A stretch of DNA of 8,021 nt from positions 1 through 8,021 of the forward strand of contig NVVI01000048.1 in NCBI GenBank assembly GCA_002402165.1. Direction: 5' to 3'. Under the pieces are notes generated by a model that did no database searches, had not been told where the DNA came from, and saw nothing but the letters and a program-made list of their open reading frames with translations. This document shows, piece by piece, positions 1-5,715 of this stretch (position 1 is the first letter of the stretch; the number at the start of each line of letters is the position of its first letter). The stretch is from Flavobacteriales bacterium (lineage in GTDB: Bacteria > Bacteroidota > Bacteroidia > Flavobacteriales_E > Vicingaceae). Made by a program: the position numbers and the translations under genes.

Positions 1-87
1 ATTTTAGTACGTTTTGAAACAAATAAAACACACTGGAAAGCTCTGAATTTATTAGCCTTTTGTGTTATTTTACTACGTCAACTTTAA
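1..87 (+). CDS. Possible C-terminal fragment of an unidentified plus-strand gene
   Basis: Frame 1 is open from the window edge to a TAA stop at 85-87, giving 28 residues that end ...AFCVILLRQL. The stretch has a charged start (VRFETNKTHWK) followed by a hydrophobic segment, which would fit the tail of a membrane or membrane-associated protein. The other two plus-strand frames are interrupted within the first 20 bases. If real, this gene converges on the TPM/lemA cluster, and the hairpin at 112-128 would separate the two units. The fragment is too short to assign a family, and an open frame of 28 codons can occur by chance, so this is tentative. Confidence 0.35.
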   Translation: MLVRFETNKTHWKALNLLAFCVILLRQL

Positions 88-111
88 ACAACTTCATTAT
101 ATGAAAAAGAA

Positions 112-128
112 ATTACCCATAGGGTAAT
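112..128 (-). terminator. Hairpin, probable terminator of the lemA-TPM cluster
   Basis: A perfect 7-bp inverted repeat (ATTACCC / GGGTAAT) encloses a 3-base loop. It starts 43 bases beyond the stop codon of the last minus-strand gene. Read on the minus strand, the stem is followed by a T-rich run (TTCTTTTTC), the layout of a Rho-independent terminator. The stem is short and only moderately GC-rich, so termination could be partial. It lies between two possibly convergent genes. Confidence 0.5.
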
Positions 129-170
129 GAAAAAATAAAATATATAGAGGAGTTCATCCATAAAACGTTA

Positions 171-944
171 TTACCAACTCCCCCCTGCTCCACCGCCACC
201 AAAGGAACCTCCTCCAAAACCACCAAAGCTACCGCCACCAGAACCAAAGTTTCCAAAAGCTCCACCATGGCTTCTGCTACTAGCATTCATAATTGCTAAA
301 GCTGCCCAAAACCCCATATTATTAGTCGAAGCATAACTTCTTGCTTTACCTGCTCTCATTAGCATAATAAAGAGGAACATTCCTATGGCAAAAAGAAAAG
401 GCATAAACTTTTTATAGTTTGCTTTTTTTCCATAGCTATCCGCAGAAAACTCTCCAGAGGTAATGGACATTACTGTAATTACGGCATTGGAGATCCCTCC
501 GTAATAGTCTTTTTTCTTAAAGAAAGGTATCATTTCATTCTCTACAATACGCTTAGCAATGGCATCTGGCAAAACACCTTCTAAGCCATAACCTGGAGCA
601 ATAAAAACTTCTCCTCTCCCATCAATCTCTTTGGGTTTTACCATTATAACAATACCATTGTCTTTACCATCTTGTCCTACTCCCCACTTCTCTCCTAATG
701 TGTAGGTAAAACTAGCTTTATCATAACCACATAAATCAGTTACTGTAACTATTAGTATCTGATTAGAAATAGTATCATTAAACGCAATTAAAGTTTGTCG
801 CAAGCCTTGTTCTTCAGCTTCTGTAAGTACATTGGCATAATCTTGCACCAAATTTTGTACAGGAGGTTTATCTAATAAACAATCTTGTGCGTTTACAGTT
901 GTAAATGCCACTAATAGTAAAAGTATGGTTAGTGTTTTTTTCAT
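171..944 (-). CDS. Secreted, membrane-anchored TPM-domain protein (YgcG/DUF477 family)
   Basis: This 257-residue protein starts with a signal peptide (Lys-Lys, hydrophobic core, cleavage likely after Ala19 in VNA-Q). A TPM domain covers roughly residues 30-165. It contains the family's characteristic KWGVG...DNGIVIMV stretch (86-102) and the GYGLEG...D....I....I.P.F....YY.GI region (118-151). A transmembrane helix follows at about 180-196, with a second weakly hydrophobic stretch near 211-219. The tail (227-257) is almost entirely Gly, Ser and Phe and ends in GGSW, as is usual for this family. The expected topology is an extracytoplasmic TPM domain held to a membrane by the helix. Family biochemistry is not settled. 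It is the last gene of the cluster lemA, TPM, TPM, and its start is preceded by a REP-like hairpin 7 bases upstream. The start at 944 is chosen because it begins the signal peptide. Confidence 0.9.
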   Translation of the reverse strand: MKKTLTILLLLVAFTTVNAQDCLLDKPPVQNLVQDYANVLTEAEEQGLRQTLIAFNDTISNQILIVTVTDLCGYDKASFTYTLGEKWGVGQDGKDNGIVIMVKPKEIDGRGEVFIAPGYGLEGVLPDAIAKRIVENEMIPFFKKKDYYGGISNAVITVMSITSGEFSADSYGKKANYKKFMPFLFAIGMFLFIMLMRAGKARSYASTNNMGFWAALAIMNASSRSHGGAFGNFGSGGGSFGGFGGGSFGGGGAGGSW

Positions 945-946
945 AA

Positions 947-1011
947 GTCATTGCCGGACTTGTTCCGGCATCTTTTTATTGAACAGATTCCGCAACAAGT
1001 GCGGAAATATT
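947..1011. repeat. REP/BIME-like nested inverted repeat filling the gap between the two TPM genes
   Basis: Two 27-base arms (947-973 and 985-1011) form an imperfect inverted repeat around an 11-base spacer. Each arm is itself a hairpin: TGCCGGA-CTTGT-TCCGGCA (952-970) and TTCCGCA-ACAAG-TGCGGAA (988-1006), both with perfect 7-bp stems and loops that are reverse complements of each other. Stem changes are compensatory between the arms, so the hairpin shape is kept while the sequence differs. This is the layout of a BIME, a pair of oppositely oriented REP units. The element fills the whole 66-base intergenic gap, from the stop codon of one gene to 3 bases before the start codon of the next. Confidence 0.85.
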
Positions 1012-1445
1012 TACTCTCCAAACGAAATATCGTCTGATAATTCATTTACATCATCACTTTGATAAGGGAAATGTTGTTTTAATTGTTCTCCTGCTAATTT
1101 AATTCCACCGGCTAAGCCTTCTGTAAATTGACCATCTTTAAATTTATTAATCATAAAATCTCGAGTGCTGTCCCAAAAATTATCGGCTACTTTTTGATTA
1201 ATTCCTGCATCACCTAAAATGGCTAATTTTTTATCAGCAACTGCCAAATAAATTAGCACGCCATTTCTCAACTCAGTTTTTTGCATTTCTAGTTTATCAA
1301 AAATAAAAGCCGCTCTATCCAATACATCTTCTTTGCATTTATTATCGATGTGTACTTTTATTTCGCCAGAAGTGTTTAGCTCTGCTTCTTTAACTGCAGC
1401 AACAATCTGCTGCTGCTGCTCTTTTGTAAATAATTCTTTTGCCAT
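1011..1445 (-). CDS. Cytosolic TPM-domain protein
   Basis: This is a 144-residue protein without a signal peptide or membrane segment. The TPM domain covers almost the whole length. Family-typical features are the E..NTSGEIKVHI strand near residues 22-35, a central LRNGVLIYLAVADKKLAILGDAGI stretch given here only as a family-like pattern, and a helical C-terminal half ending in an acidic tail (DDVNELSDDISFGE). Short TPM proteins of this kind commonly sit beside a lemA gene and a longer secreted TPM protein in Bacteroidota. The biochemical role is unknown. I start it at 1445 (MAKEL), which has the A-rich upstream region (AACAAAATAAAA) usual in this phylum. An in-frame ATG at 1466 lies inside the arm of a 60-base REP-like palindrome and is unlikely to be the true start. 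Confidence 0.87.
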   Translation of the reverse strand: MAKELFTKEQQQQIVAAVKEAELNTSGEIKVHIDNKCKEDVLDRAAFIFDKLEMQKTELRNGVLIYLAVADKKLAILGDAGINQKVADNFWDSTRDFMINKFKDGQFTEGLAGGIKLAGEQLKQHFPYQSDDVNELSDDISFGE

Positions 1446-1460
1446 TTTTATTTTGTTAAG

Positions 1461-1520
1461 CGTCATTGCGAGGAACGAAGCAATCTTATTGATGAGATTA
1501 CTTCGTTCCTCGCAATGACG
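1461..1520. repeat. 60-base near-perfect palindrome (REP-like) between lemA and the TPM gene
   Basis: Outer arms 1461-1480 and 1501-1520 are perfectly complementary over 20 bases (CGTCATTGCGAGGAACGAAG and its reverse complement). The pairing continues inward with one C-A mismatch (1481/1500), five or more further pairs and one G-T wobble, leaving only a very small loop near 1490. The GC-rich arms contrast with the AT-rich surroundings. The CATTGCGAGGAACGAAGCAATC sequence type is one I recognise as a widespread dispersed bacterial intergenic repeat. It begins 15 bases upstream of the TPM start codon and ends 6 bases beyond the lemA stop codon, so any lemA-TPM transcript would carry a very stable hairpin there. 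Confidence 0.9.
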
Positions 1521-1526
1521 TGTGTA

Positions 1527-2105
1527 TTAAAATTCTACTGTTGGTGCATTTTCTGTTCCTTCTTGAGCCTCAAATCTCACTTTTGCTTCAAAACCATACA
1601 TAGCGTTAAACATATTATTTGGAAATTTTTTTATTGTTTTGTTGAAATTACCTACTGCTTCATTGTATTTGTTACGCTCTACATTAATCCTATTCTCTGT
1701 CCCTTCTAATTGAGCTTGTAGCTCTAAAAAGTTTTGATTGGCTTTTAAATCAGGATAACGTTCAGAAACCATCATTAATTTGCCTAATGCACCAGAGATA
1801 CCAGATTGTGCTGCTTGAAACTTCTGAATGCTTTCAGCCGTTAATTTAGAAGCATCAATATTAATGCTGGTCGCTTTTGCTCTTGCTTCCATTACTGCTT
1901 TTAATGTTTCTTTTTCGTGCTCCGCATAACCTTTTACAGTATTTACCAAATTAGGTATCAAATCAGATCTTCGTTGATAAGAACTTTCAACATTAGCCCA
2001 TTGCGTAATGGCATTTTCTTCTAATTCTACCATGCTATTATAACCACATGATGATAATGTAATCGCTGCTACGAATATTAATAAAAGTGTTTTAAATTTC
2101 TTCAT
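1527..2105 (-). CDS. lemA: LemA family lipoprotein
   Basis: This 192-residue protein opens with a lipoprotein signal (MKKFK, hydrophobic core) ending in the lipobox LSSC, so Cys20 would be the lipidated residue. The LemA domain covers the rest and shows the family signature YNSMVELEE..I..W.NVES..QRRSDLIPNLV.TVKGYA.HE at about residues 22-65. Long amphipathic helices follow, with a C-terminal RFNxxI-like equivalent (KYNEAVGNFNKTIKKFP...). LemA proteins form an envelope-associated helical bundle whose function is undefined. They are often encoded with TPM-domain proteins, as here. I start at 2105, which begins the signal peptide after an A-rich leader. The open frame extends up to 2162, but that stretch reads through a REP-like repeat and would put a basic, Cys-containing extension before the signal peptide. 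Confidence 0.93.
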   Translation of the reverse strand: MKKFKTLLLIFVAAITLSSCGYNSMVELEENAITQWANVESSYQRRSDLIPNLVNTVKGYAEHEKETLKAVMEARAKATSINIDASKLTAESIQKFQAAQSGISGALGKLMMVSERYPDLKANQNFLELQAQLEGTENRINVERNKYNEAVGNFNKTIKKFPNNMFNAMYGFEAKVRFEAQEGTENAPTVEF

Positions 2106-2113
2106 TGTTTTTT

Positions 2114-2131
2114 GTTTTTTAAGTAAAAAAC
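2114..2131. repeat. AT-only inverted repeat in the lemA leader
   Basis: GTTTTTT (2114-2120) and AAAAAAC (2125-2131) are exact reverse complements around AAGT. The repeat ends 9 bases upstream of the chosen lemA start. The stem is almost all A-T, so it may be only a product of the A-rich leader composition. A weak terminator or processing site after htpG is possible. Confidence 0.35.
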
Positions 2132-2188
2132 TCTTTGTAGTCCTTCGACAGCACTTCGACAAGCTCAGTGTGACAAAAGACTAAAGAG
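2131..2188. repeat. Third REP-like element, between htpG and lemA
   Basis: The core at 2141-2175 carries the octamer CTTCGACA twice (2143-2150 and 2154-2161) and the sequence type CTTCGACAAGCTCAGTGTGACA, which I recognise as a common dispersed intergenic repeat. It is flanked by an imperfect inverted repeat, CTCTTTGTAGTC (2131-2142) and GACTAAAGAG (2179-2188). The central part shows CACT/AGTG complementarity (2152-2155 and 2167-2170), so it could fold, but less well than the palindrome at 1461-1520. It may be a degenerate or truncated copy. It occupies most of the 91-base gap downstream of htpG. Confidence 0.65.
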
Positions 2189-2196
2189 AGTAAGGT

Positions 2197-4095
2197 TTAT
2201 ATTAATTCTAAGCTTTGATTGATAAATTTAGTTAATTCTTCACCTTTTAGCATGTTTTGAGACAACAATGCTAAATCGGCTGTTCGCTTGGTAATCTCCT
2301 TTTGCTTTTTCTTGTCTTTTTCCTTCAAAATCTTACTAATTAATGGGTGATTGGTATTTACTACTAAGTTATAAGTATCTGGCATTGCTCCACCAAACAT
2401 ATTCATTCCTCCTCCTCCAACTGCACTCATATCTTTCATTCTTCTCATAAACTCTGGCTGAACAACTGTCATTGGTTGATCTTTTTCACTCATACTCTCA
2501 AACTGAACATTAAATTTTTCTTTAGACATTACACCCTCAATAACTGGTTTCAATTTTTCTTGTTCTTTATCCGAAAGTTTATTAGGAATTTCTTCGTCTT
2601 TGTTAATCAGTTTATCTATCGTATCTGCATCAACCCTAGTAAATACAGAGTTTTCTTGCATCTGCTCTAATTTACCAACCAAATGAGCTGTTAAATGGGT
2701 ATCCATCACAATTACTTCATATCCTTTAGTTGTTGCAGCATTAATAAATGAGTGCTGACCTTCTGAATCATTGGTATATAGATAGACTAACTTTTTGTCC
2801 TTATCTGTTTGATTTTTTTTGATTTTATTAGTCAGCTCATCCATTGTATAATACTTCCCATCGGTAGTTTTATACAAAGTAAACTTCTTGGCCCTTTCAG
2901 CAAATTTCTCATCAGATAACATTCCAAACTCTATAAATATTTTAATATCATCCCATTTGTTTTCAAAATCTTCTCTGTCTTTTTTAAACAGTTCTTCTAA
3001 CTTATCTGAAACTTTTTTAGAAATGTGACTAGCAATTTTCTTAACTGCTCCATCTGCTTGCAAGTAAGACCGAGAAACGTTTAATGGAATGTCAGGCGAA
3101 TCAATAACTCCATGTAAAAGCATTAAGAAATCAGGTACAATCCCTTCAACTGAATCAGTAATAAAGACTTGTTTGGAAAACAATTGGATTTTATCCTTTT
3201 GCATTTCCATATTTGGAGAAATTTTAGGGAAATATAAAATACCTGTTAAATTAAACGGGTAATCAACATTCAAATGAATGTGGAATAAAGGATCTTCAAA
3301 GTTCATAGGATACAACTCTTTGTAAAAGCTATTGTAATCTTCTGGTTTTAATGATGATGGCGATTTTGTCCATGCTGGAGAAGGATTATTAACAATATTT
3401 TCAACTTTTATTTCTTCTTTCTCTACATTACCATCCTTGTCTTTCTTTCCTTTTTTATTATCTATCCATTCAGATTTTTCTCCAAATTTGATAGCCACAG
3501 GCATAAACTTACAGTACTTATCTAATAGCGTTTTGATTCTGGTATCTTCTAAAAATTCTGTAGAATCTGAATCAATGTGTAAGACTATTTCTGTTCCTCT
3601 ATCCTCTTTTTTTTTATGATTTTTCAGTGTAAACTCTGGGCTACCATCACACTCCCAAATTACGGCTGTTTCACCTTTGTATGATTTTGTAATAATTTCT
3701 ACTCGTTCTGCTACCATAAAAGAAGAGTAAAAACCCAATCCGAATTTCCCGATAATTCCAGCAGCATCATCTTGATCTTTAAATTTATCTACAAATTCTT
3801 CAGCTCCAGAAAATGCAATTTGATTGATGTATTTTTCTACATCTTCTTTTGTCATTCCAACACCTTTATCTTTTACAGTAATGGTTTTTGCTTTTTTATC
3901 AATAATTACTTCAATTGTAGTATCACCAATTTCTCCTTTAAACTCTCCAGTGGAAGATATTACATTCAGTTTTTTAGTCGCATCAGTTGCATTTGAGATT
4001 AACTCTCTTAAAAATATTTCGTGATCTGAGTATAAAAATTTCTTGATGATTGGAAAGATATTTTCCGTGGTTACTTTAATTTTTCCTTTTGCCAT
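2197..4095 (-). CDS. htpG: HtpG, bacterial Hsp90 molecular chaperone
   Basis: This 632-residue ATP-dependent dimeric cytosolic chaperone is full length for HtpG. The N-terminal GHKL ATPase domain shows Glu31, Asn35 and Asp38 in the ELISNATDA helix, the DKGVGM motif (76-81) and the glycine-rich lid IGKFGLGFYS (115-124). The middle domain includes a Lys/Glu-rich linker, the NPSPAWTKSP segment and LNVSRSYLQ, whose Arg corresponds to the catalytic middle-domain arginine of Hsp90. The C-terminal dimerisation part carries a GGGGMNMFGG-type glycine and methionine stretch and NTNHPLISKIL, both usual for Bacteroidota HtpG. The frame has no breaks and no missing key residues. The start at 4095 gives the conserved MAKGKIKVTTENIF opening. 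Two tandem palindromes lie 18-42 bases upstream of the start. Confidence 0.98.
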   Translation of the reverse strand: MAKGKIKVTTENIFPIIKKFLYSDHEIFLRELISNATDATKKLNVISSTGEFKGEIGDTTIEVIIDKKAKTITVKDKGVGMTKEDVEKYINQIAFSGAEEFVDKFKDQDDAAGIIGKFGLGFYSSFMVAERVEIITKSYKGETAVIWECDGSPEFTLKNHKKKEDRGTEIVLHIDSDSTEFLEDTRIKTLLDKYCKFMPVAIKFGEKSEWIDNKKGKKDKDGNVEKEEIKVENIVNNPSPAWTKSPSSLKPEDYNSFYKELYPMNFEDPLFHIHLNVDYPFNLTGILYFPKISPNMEMQKDKIQLFSKQVFITDSVEGIVPDFLMLLHGVIDSPDIPLNVSRSYLQADGAVKKIASHISKKVSDKLEELFKKDREDFENKWDDIKIFIEFGMLSDEKFAERAKKFTLYKTTDGKYYTMDELTNKIKKNQTDKDKKLVYLYTNDSEGQHSFINAATTKGYEVIVMDTHLTAHLVGKLEQMQENSVFTRVDADTIDKLINKDEEIPNKLSDKEQEKLKPVIEGVMSKEKFNVQFESMSEKDQPMTVVQPEFMRRMKDMSAVGGGGMNMFGGAMPDTYNLVVNTNHPLISKILKEKDKKKQKEITKRTADLALLSQNMLKGEELTKFINQSLELI

Positions 4096-4112
4096 TTTAT
4101 TTAAGTTAAAAG

Positions 4113-4137
4113 TGACAAGTCAAAAATGACAAGTCAA
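4113..4137. promoter_or_regulatory. htpG: Two tandem TGAC-N2-GTCA palindromes in the htpG leader
   Basis: The 11-base sequence TGACAAGTCAA occurs at 4113-4123 and again at 4127-4137, a 14-base period. Within each copy TGAC and GTCA form a palindrome around AA. Such tandem dyads are typical of operator sites or mRNA leader structures. Their position, ending 18 bases before the htpG start codon, would suit control of a stress gene, but no known regulator is implied. A simple tandem duplication without function is the main alternative. Confidence 0.45.
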
Positions 4138-4353
4138 TTATTATTCTATTTTAATTTGATTCGGAATAGTCAAAGTGTATGCCATTGCATTTTTAATGAC
4201 ATTATGACTGAAAAAAAGTTTATAAGACATTAAAAACTGCCATTTCTTTTCTAAATAATGACAATTTCACCCTAAGTAAGTATAATTAATTATTCAAACA
4301 CTAAGCATTTTAACTCATTGAATTTCAGTAATCAAACTCTTTTATAATTGTAG

Positions 4354-4383
4354 TTTGGTTTATACTTTTACCCTATAATTTAA
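4354..4383 (+). promoter_or_regulatory. Candidate Bacteroidota-type promoter for the plus-strand gene
   Basis: TTTG at 4354-4357 is followed after 18 bases by TAATTTAA (4376-4383), which approximates the Bacteroidota -33 TTTG / -7 TAnnTTTG arrangement, with the last box imperfect. Transcription would start only a few bases before the ATG at 4395, giving a very short leader. That is a weakness of this assignment. Confidence 0.35.
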
Positions 4384-4394
4384 ATCTATCTAAA

Positions 4395-5021
4395 ATGAAG
4401 ACTTCATTACTTTTAATCACCCAACTATTTTTTATTTCTTCTTTATTCTCTGAAGTTAGAGCTATATATAATGATGATAAAGTTGAAATTTCTTGGACTA
4501 ACCCTTTGTATATTGAAGTAGATTATTTTGTAATTGAACGATCTAAAAATGGCAAAAATTTTAAAAAGATTATGAAAATTGATGGTTCTAAAAGCAATAA
4601 AATTAATATTGAATATTATGAAATTGATTACAACCCCTTTAATAAAAAGGCCTATTATAGAATAAGACAAGTACATGTAAATGGTAGAGTTAACTATTCA
4701 AATATAGTTGTTGCAGAAAAAAATAAAAATGTAAAATCAATATTTGGATTATTTTCAAAATCTAAAAAAAATAAGCATTTGAAAGGGTATAGTGAAAATG
4801 ATGTTTTAGTTGTATTAATTGATGCTAAACAGAGTGAATACATTGCAGTAATTAATGTTAAAGAAGAAAACAAGGAATTAATAATTACCTATTCTAATGT
4901 TTATTTACCTACTGGGGTCTATTTAATAATAGCTACTTCTGATGATGTAATATATGGAAATAAAATAAATGTAGCTAGTATTTATTTTAAACAATCCGCT
5001 TACACTCTGCACAAAGAATAG
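4395..5021 (+). CDS. Hypothetical exported protein with fibronectin-like and T9SS sorting-like regions
   Basis: I do not recognise this 208-residue protein as a named family. Residues 1-23 form a signal peptide (Lys2, hydrophobic core, likely cleavage near VRA-I). Residues 29-107 resemble the beta-sandwich found near the C-terminus of many Bacteroidota secreted proteins: KVEISW, YFVIERSKNGKNFKKI (44-59) and AYYRIRQVHVNG..NYSNIV (86-105). A Lys-rich linker (109-130) follows. Residues 136-193 then resemble a type IX C-terminal sorting domain, most clearly YLPTGVYLIIATSDDVIYGNKINV (beta-strand pattern, with the common LPxGVY motif). The similarity is by eye only. The last 11 codons or so overlap the 3' end of the opposing methyltransferase gene. 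The gene is very AT-rich and Lys/Asn/Ile-rich, and it is the only complete plus-strand gene here. Confidence 0.75.
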   Translation: MKTSLLLITQLFFISSLFSEVRAIYNDDKVEISWTNPLYIEVDYFVIERSKNGKNFKKIMKIDGSKSNKINIEYYEIDYNPFNKKAYYRIRQVHVNGRVNYSNIVVAEKNKNVKSIFGLFSKSKKNKHLKGYSENDVLVVLIDAKQSEYIAVINVKEENKELIITYSNVYLPTGVYLIIATSDDVIYGNKINVASIYFKQSAYTLHKE

Positions 5022-5715
5022 CAGTTGCAGTTGCCACGTTTAATGATTCTGCTTTACCATATTTAGGTATAGATATCTTCTCAGTTATAAAAGGTATTAA
5101 CTCATCAGAAATTCCTTTAGATTCATTTCCCATTAATAACACAGACCCTTTAGAATTAAATTTCTCATCATAAATATTATTGCCATCCATTAATGCTCCA
5201 TAAATTGTTAAATCAGTATTCTTAGAAAAGAAATCAGCTAAATTAGTATAAACAATATTTACTCTAAAAAAAGAACCCATTGTGGCTTGCATCACTTTTG
5301 GATTATACACATCTACAGAATCATCAGAACAAACTATATTTTTGATTCCAAACCAGTCTGCTGTTCTAATTATCGTCCCTAAATTACCAGGGTCTTGAAT
5401 TATATCTAGAGCAATTGTTAACGAAGAATTAATTTCAAAAAGTTGAGCTTCTTTTTGTTTTACTATGGCAACTACTTCATTAGGAGTTTTTAGAGAAGAA
5501 ATCTGATCTAATTCTTTTCCTGATACTTCTCCACAATCAATAGTTGAATTATTGTCTATCCATGTGGGTGTTGCAAAAATAGATTCTATTTCATAATCAG
5601 ATTGAAGTAACTCCTCAACCATTTTAACTCCTTCAACAATAAAGGAATTGTATTGCGTTCTAAACTTTTTCTGTTTTAAGGAATTAACGTACTTCTTCTG
5701 ATTCGCACTAATCAT
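4987..5715 (-). CDS. SpoU/TrmH-family RNA 2'-O-methyltransferase
   Basis: This 242-residue enzyme transfers a methyl group from S-adenosylmethionine to a ribose 2'-OH of rRNA or tRNA. The N-terminal part (about 1-90) matches the SpoU substrate-binding domain, including FIVEGVKMVEELL (25-37) and the LKTPNEVVAIV segment (75-85). The C-terminal SPOUT domain has all three motifs: DPGNLGTIIRTADWFG (108-123, with catalytic-type Arg117), MGNESKGIS (195-203) and IPKYGKAESLNVATATAI (216-233), which build the trefoil-knot cofactor site. The length is typical. The layout resembles the Bacillus YsgA and RlmB-like group, but the target nucleotide cannot be told from sequence. Its ATG overlaps the stop of the upstream PorE-like gene (TAATG), implying translational coupling. 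Its 3' end overlaps the convergent gene by 35 bases. Confidence 0.93.
   Translation of the reverse strand: MISANQKKYVNSLKQKKFRTQYNSFIVEGVKMVEELLQSDYEIESIFATPTWIDNNSTIDCGEVSGKELDQISSLKTPNEVVAIVKQKEAQLFEINSSLTIALDIIQDPGNLGTIIRTADWFGIKNIVCSDDSVDVYNPKVMQATMGSFFRVNIVYTNLADFFSKNTDLTIYGALMDGNNIYDEKFNSKGSVLLMGNESKGISDELIPFITEKISIPKYGKAESLNVATATAILCAECKRIV

Larger units (their letters stand above)
4096..4394. other. Divergent intergenic region between htpG and the plus-strand gene
   Basis: This 299-base, strongly AT-rich stretch has no plausible coding frame. It holds the tandem palindromes at 4113-4137 near htpG and a candidate plus-strand promoter at 4354-4383. A possible minus-strand -7 box for htpG, TACACTTTG, is at 4179-4171. 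It resembles the Bacteroidota TAnnTTTG box with one extra base but has no clear -33 partner, so I do not list it separately. A small ATGC-N4-GCAT dyad is at 4179-4190. I see nothing else between 4191 and 4350. Confidence 0.6.

Noticed and set aside
952..977. Hairpin followed by TCTTTTT, resembling a plus-strand terminator
   Set aside because: No plus-strand gene ends here. The hairpin is one arm of the paired inverted repeat, and the T-run is part of the AT-rich spacer.
1409..1421. CTG triplet run
   Set aside because: It is simply the Gln run near the start of the TPM protein, too short to be treated as an unstable repeat of note.
1446..1466. Upstream in-frame ATG extending the cytosolic TPM protein by seven residues
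   Set aside because: The ATG is part of the palindromic repeat arm, and family members begin near MAKEL/MA..F. The downstream ATG has the usual A-rich leader.
1333..1709. Short plus-strand open frames opposite the TPM and lemA genes
   Set aside because: They are antisense to well-supported genes, lack recognisable domains and pass through the palindrome.
2106..2162. N-terminal extension of LemA (19 residues, basic with two Cys)
   Set aside because: It reads through a REP-like repeat and would place residues before an intact lipoprotein signal peptide.
2476..4024. Several 60-75 codon plus-strand frames within htpG
   Set aside because: They are antisense shadows of a conserved gene, Phe- and Ile-rich because they oppose Lys- and Asp/Asn-rich coding sequence.
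4443..4676. Minus-strand 77-codon frame opposite the plus-strand hypothetical gene
   Set aside because: Its composition is Ile/Phe/Asn-rich with no domain, while the plus-strand frame has a signal peptide and a recognisable beta-strand pattern.
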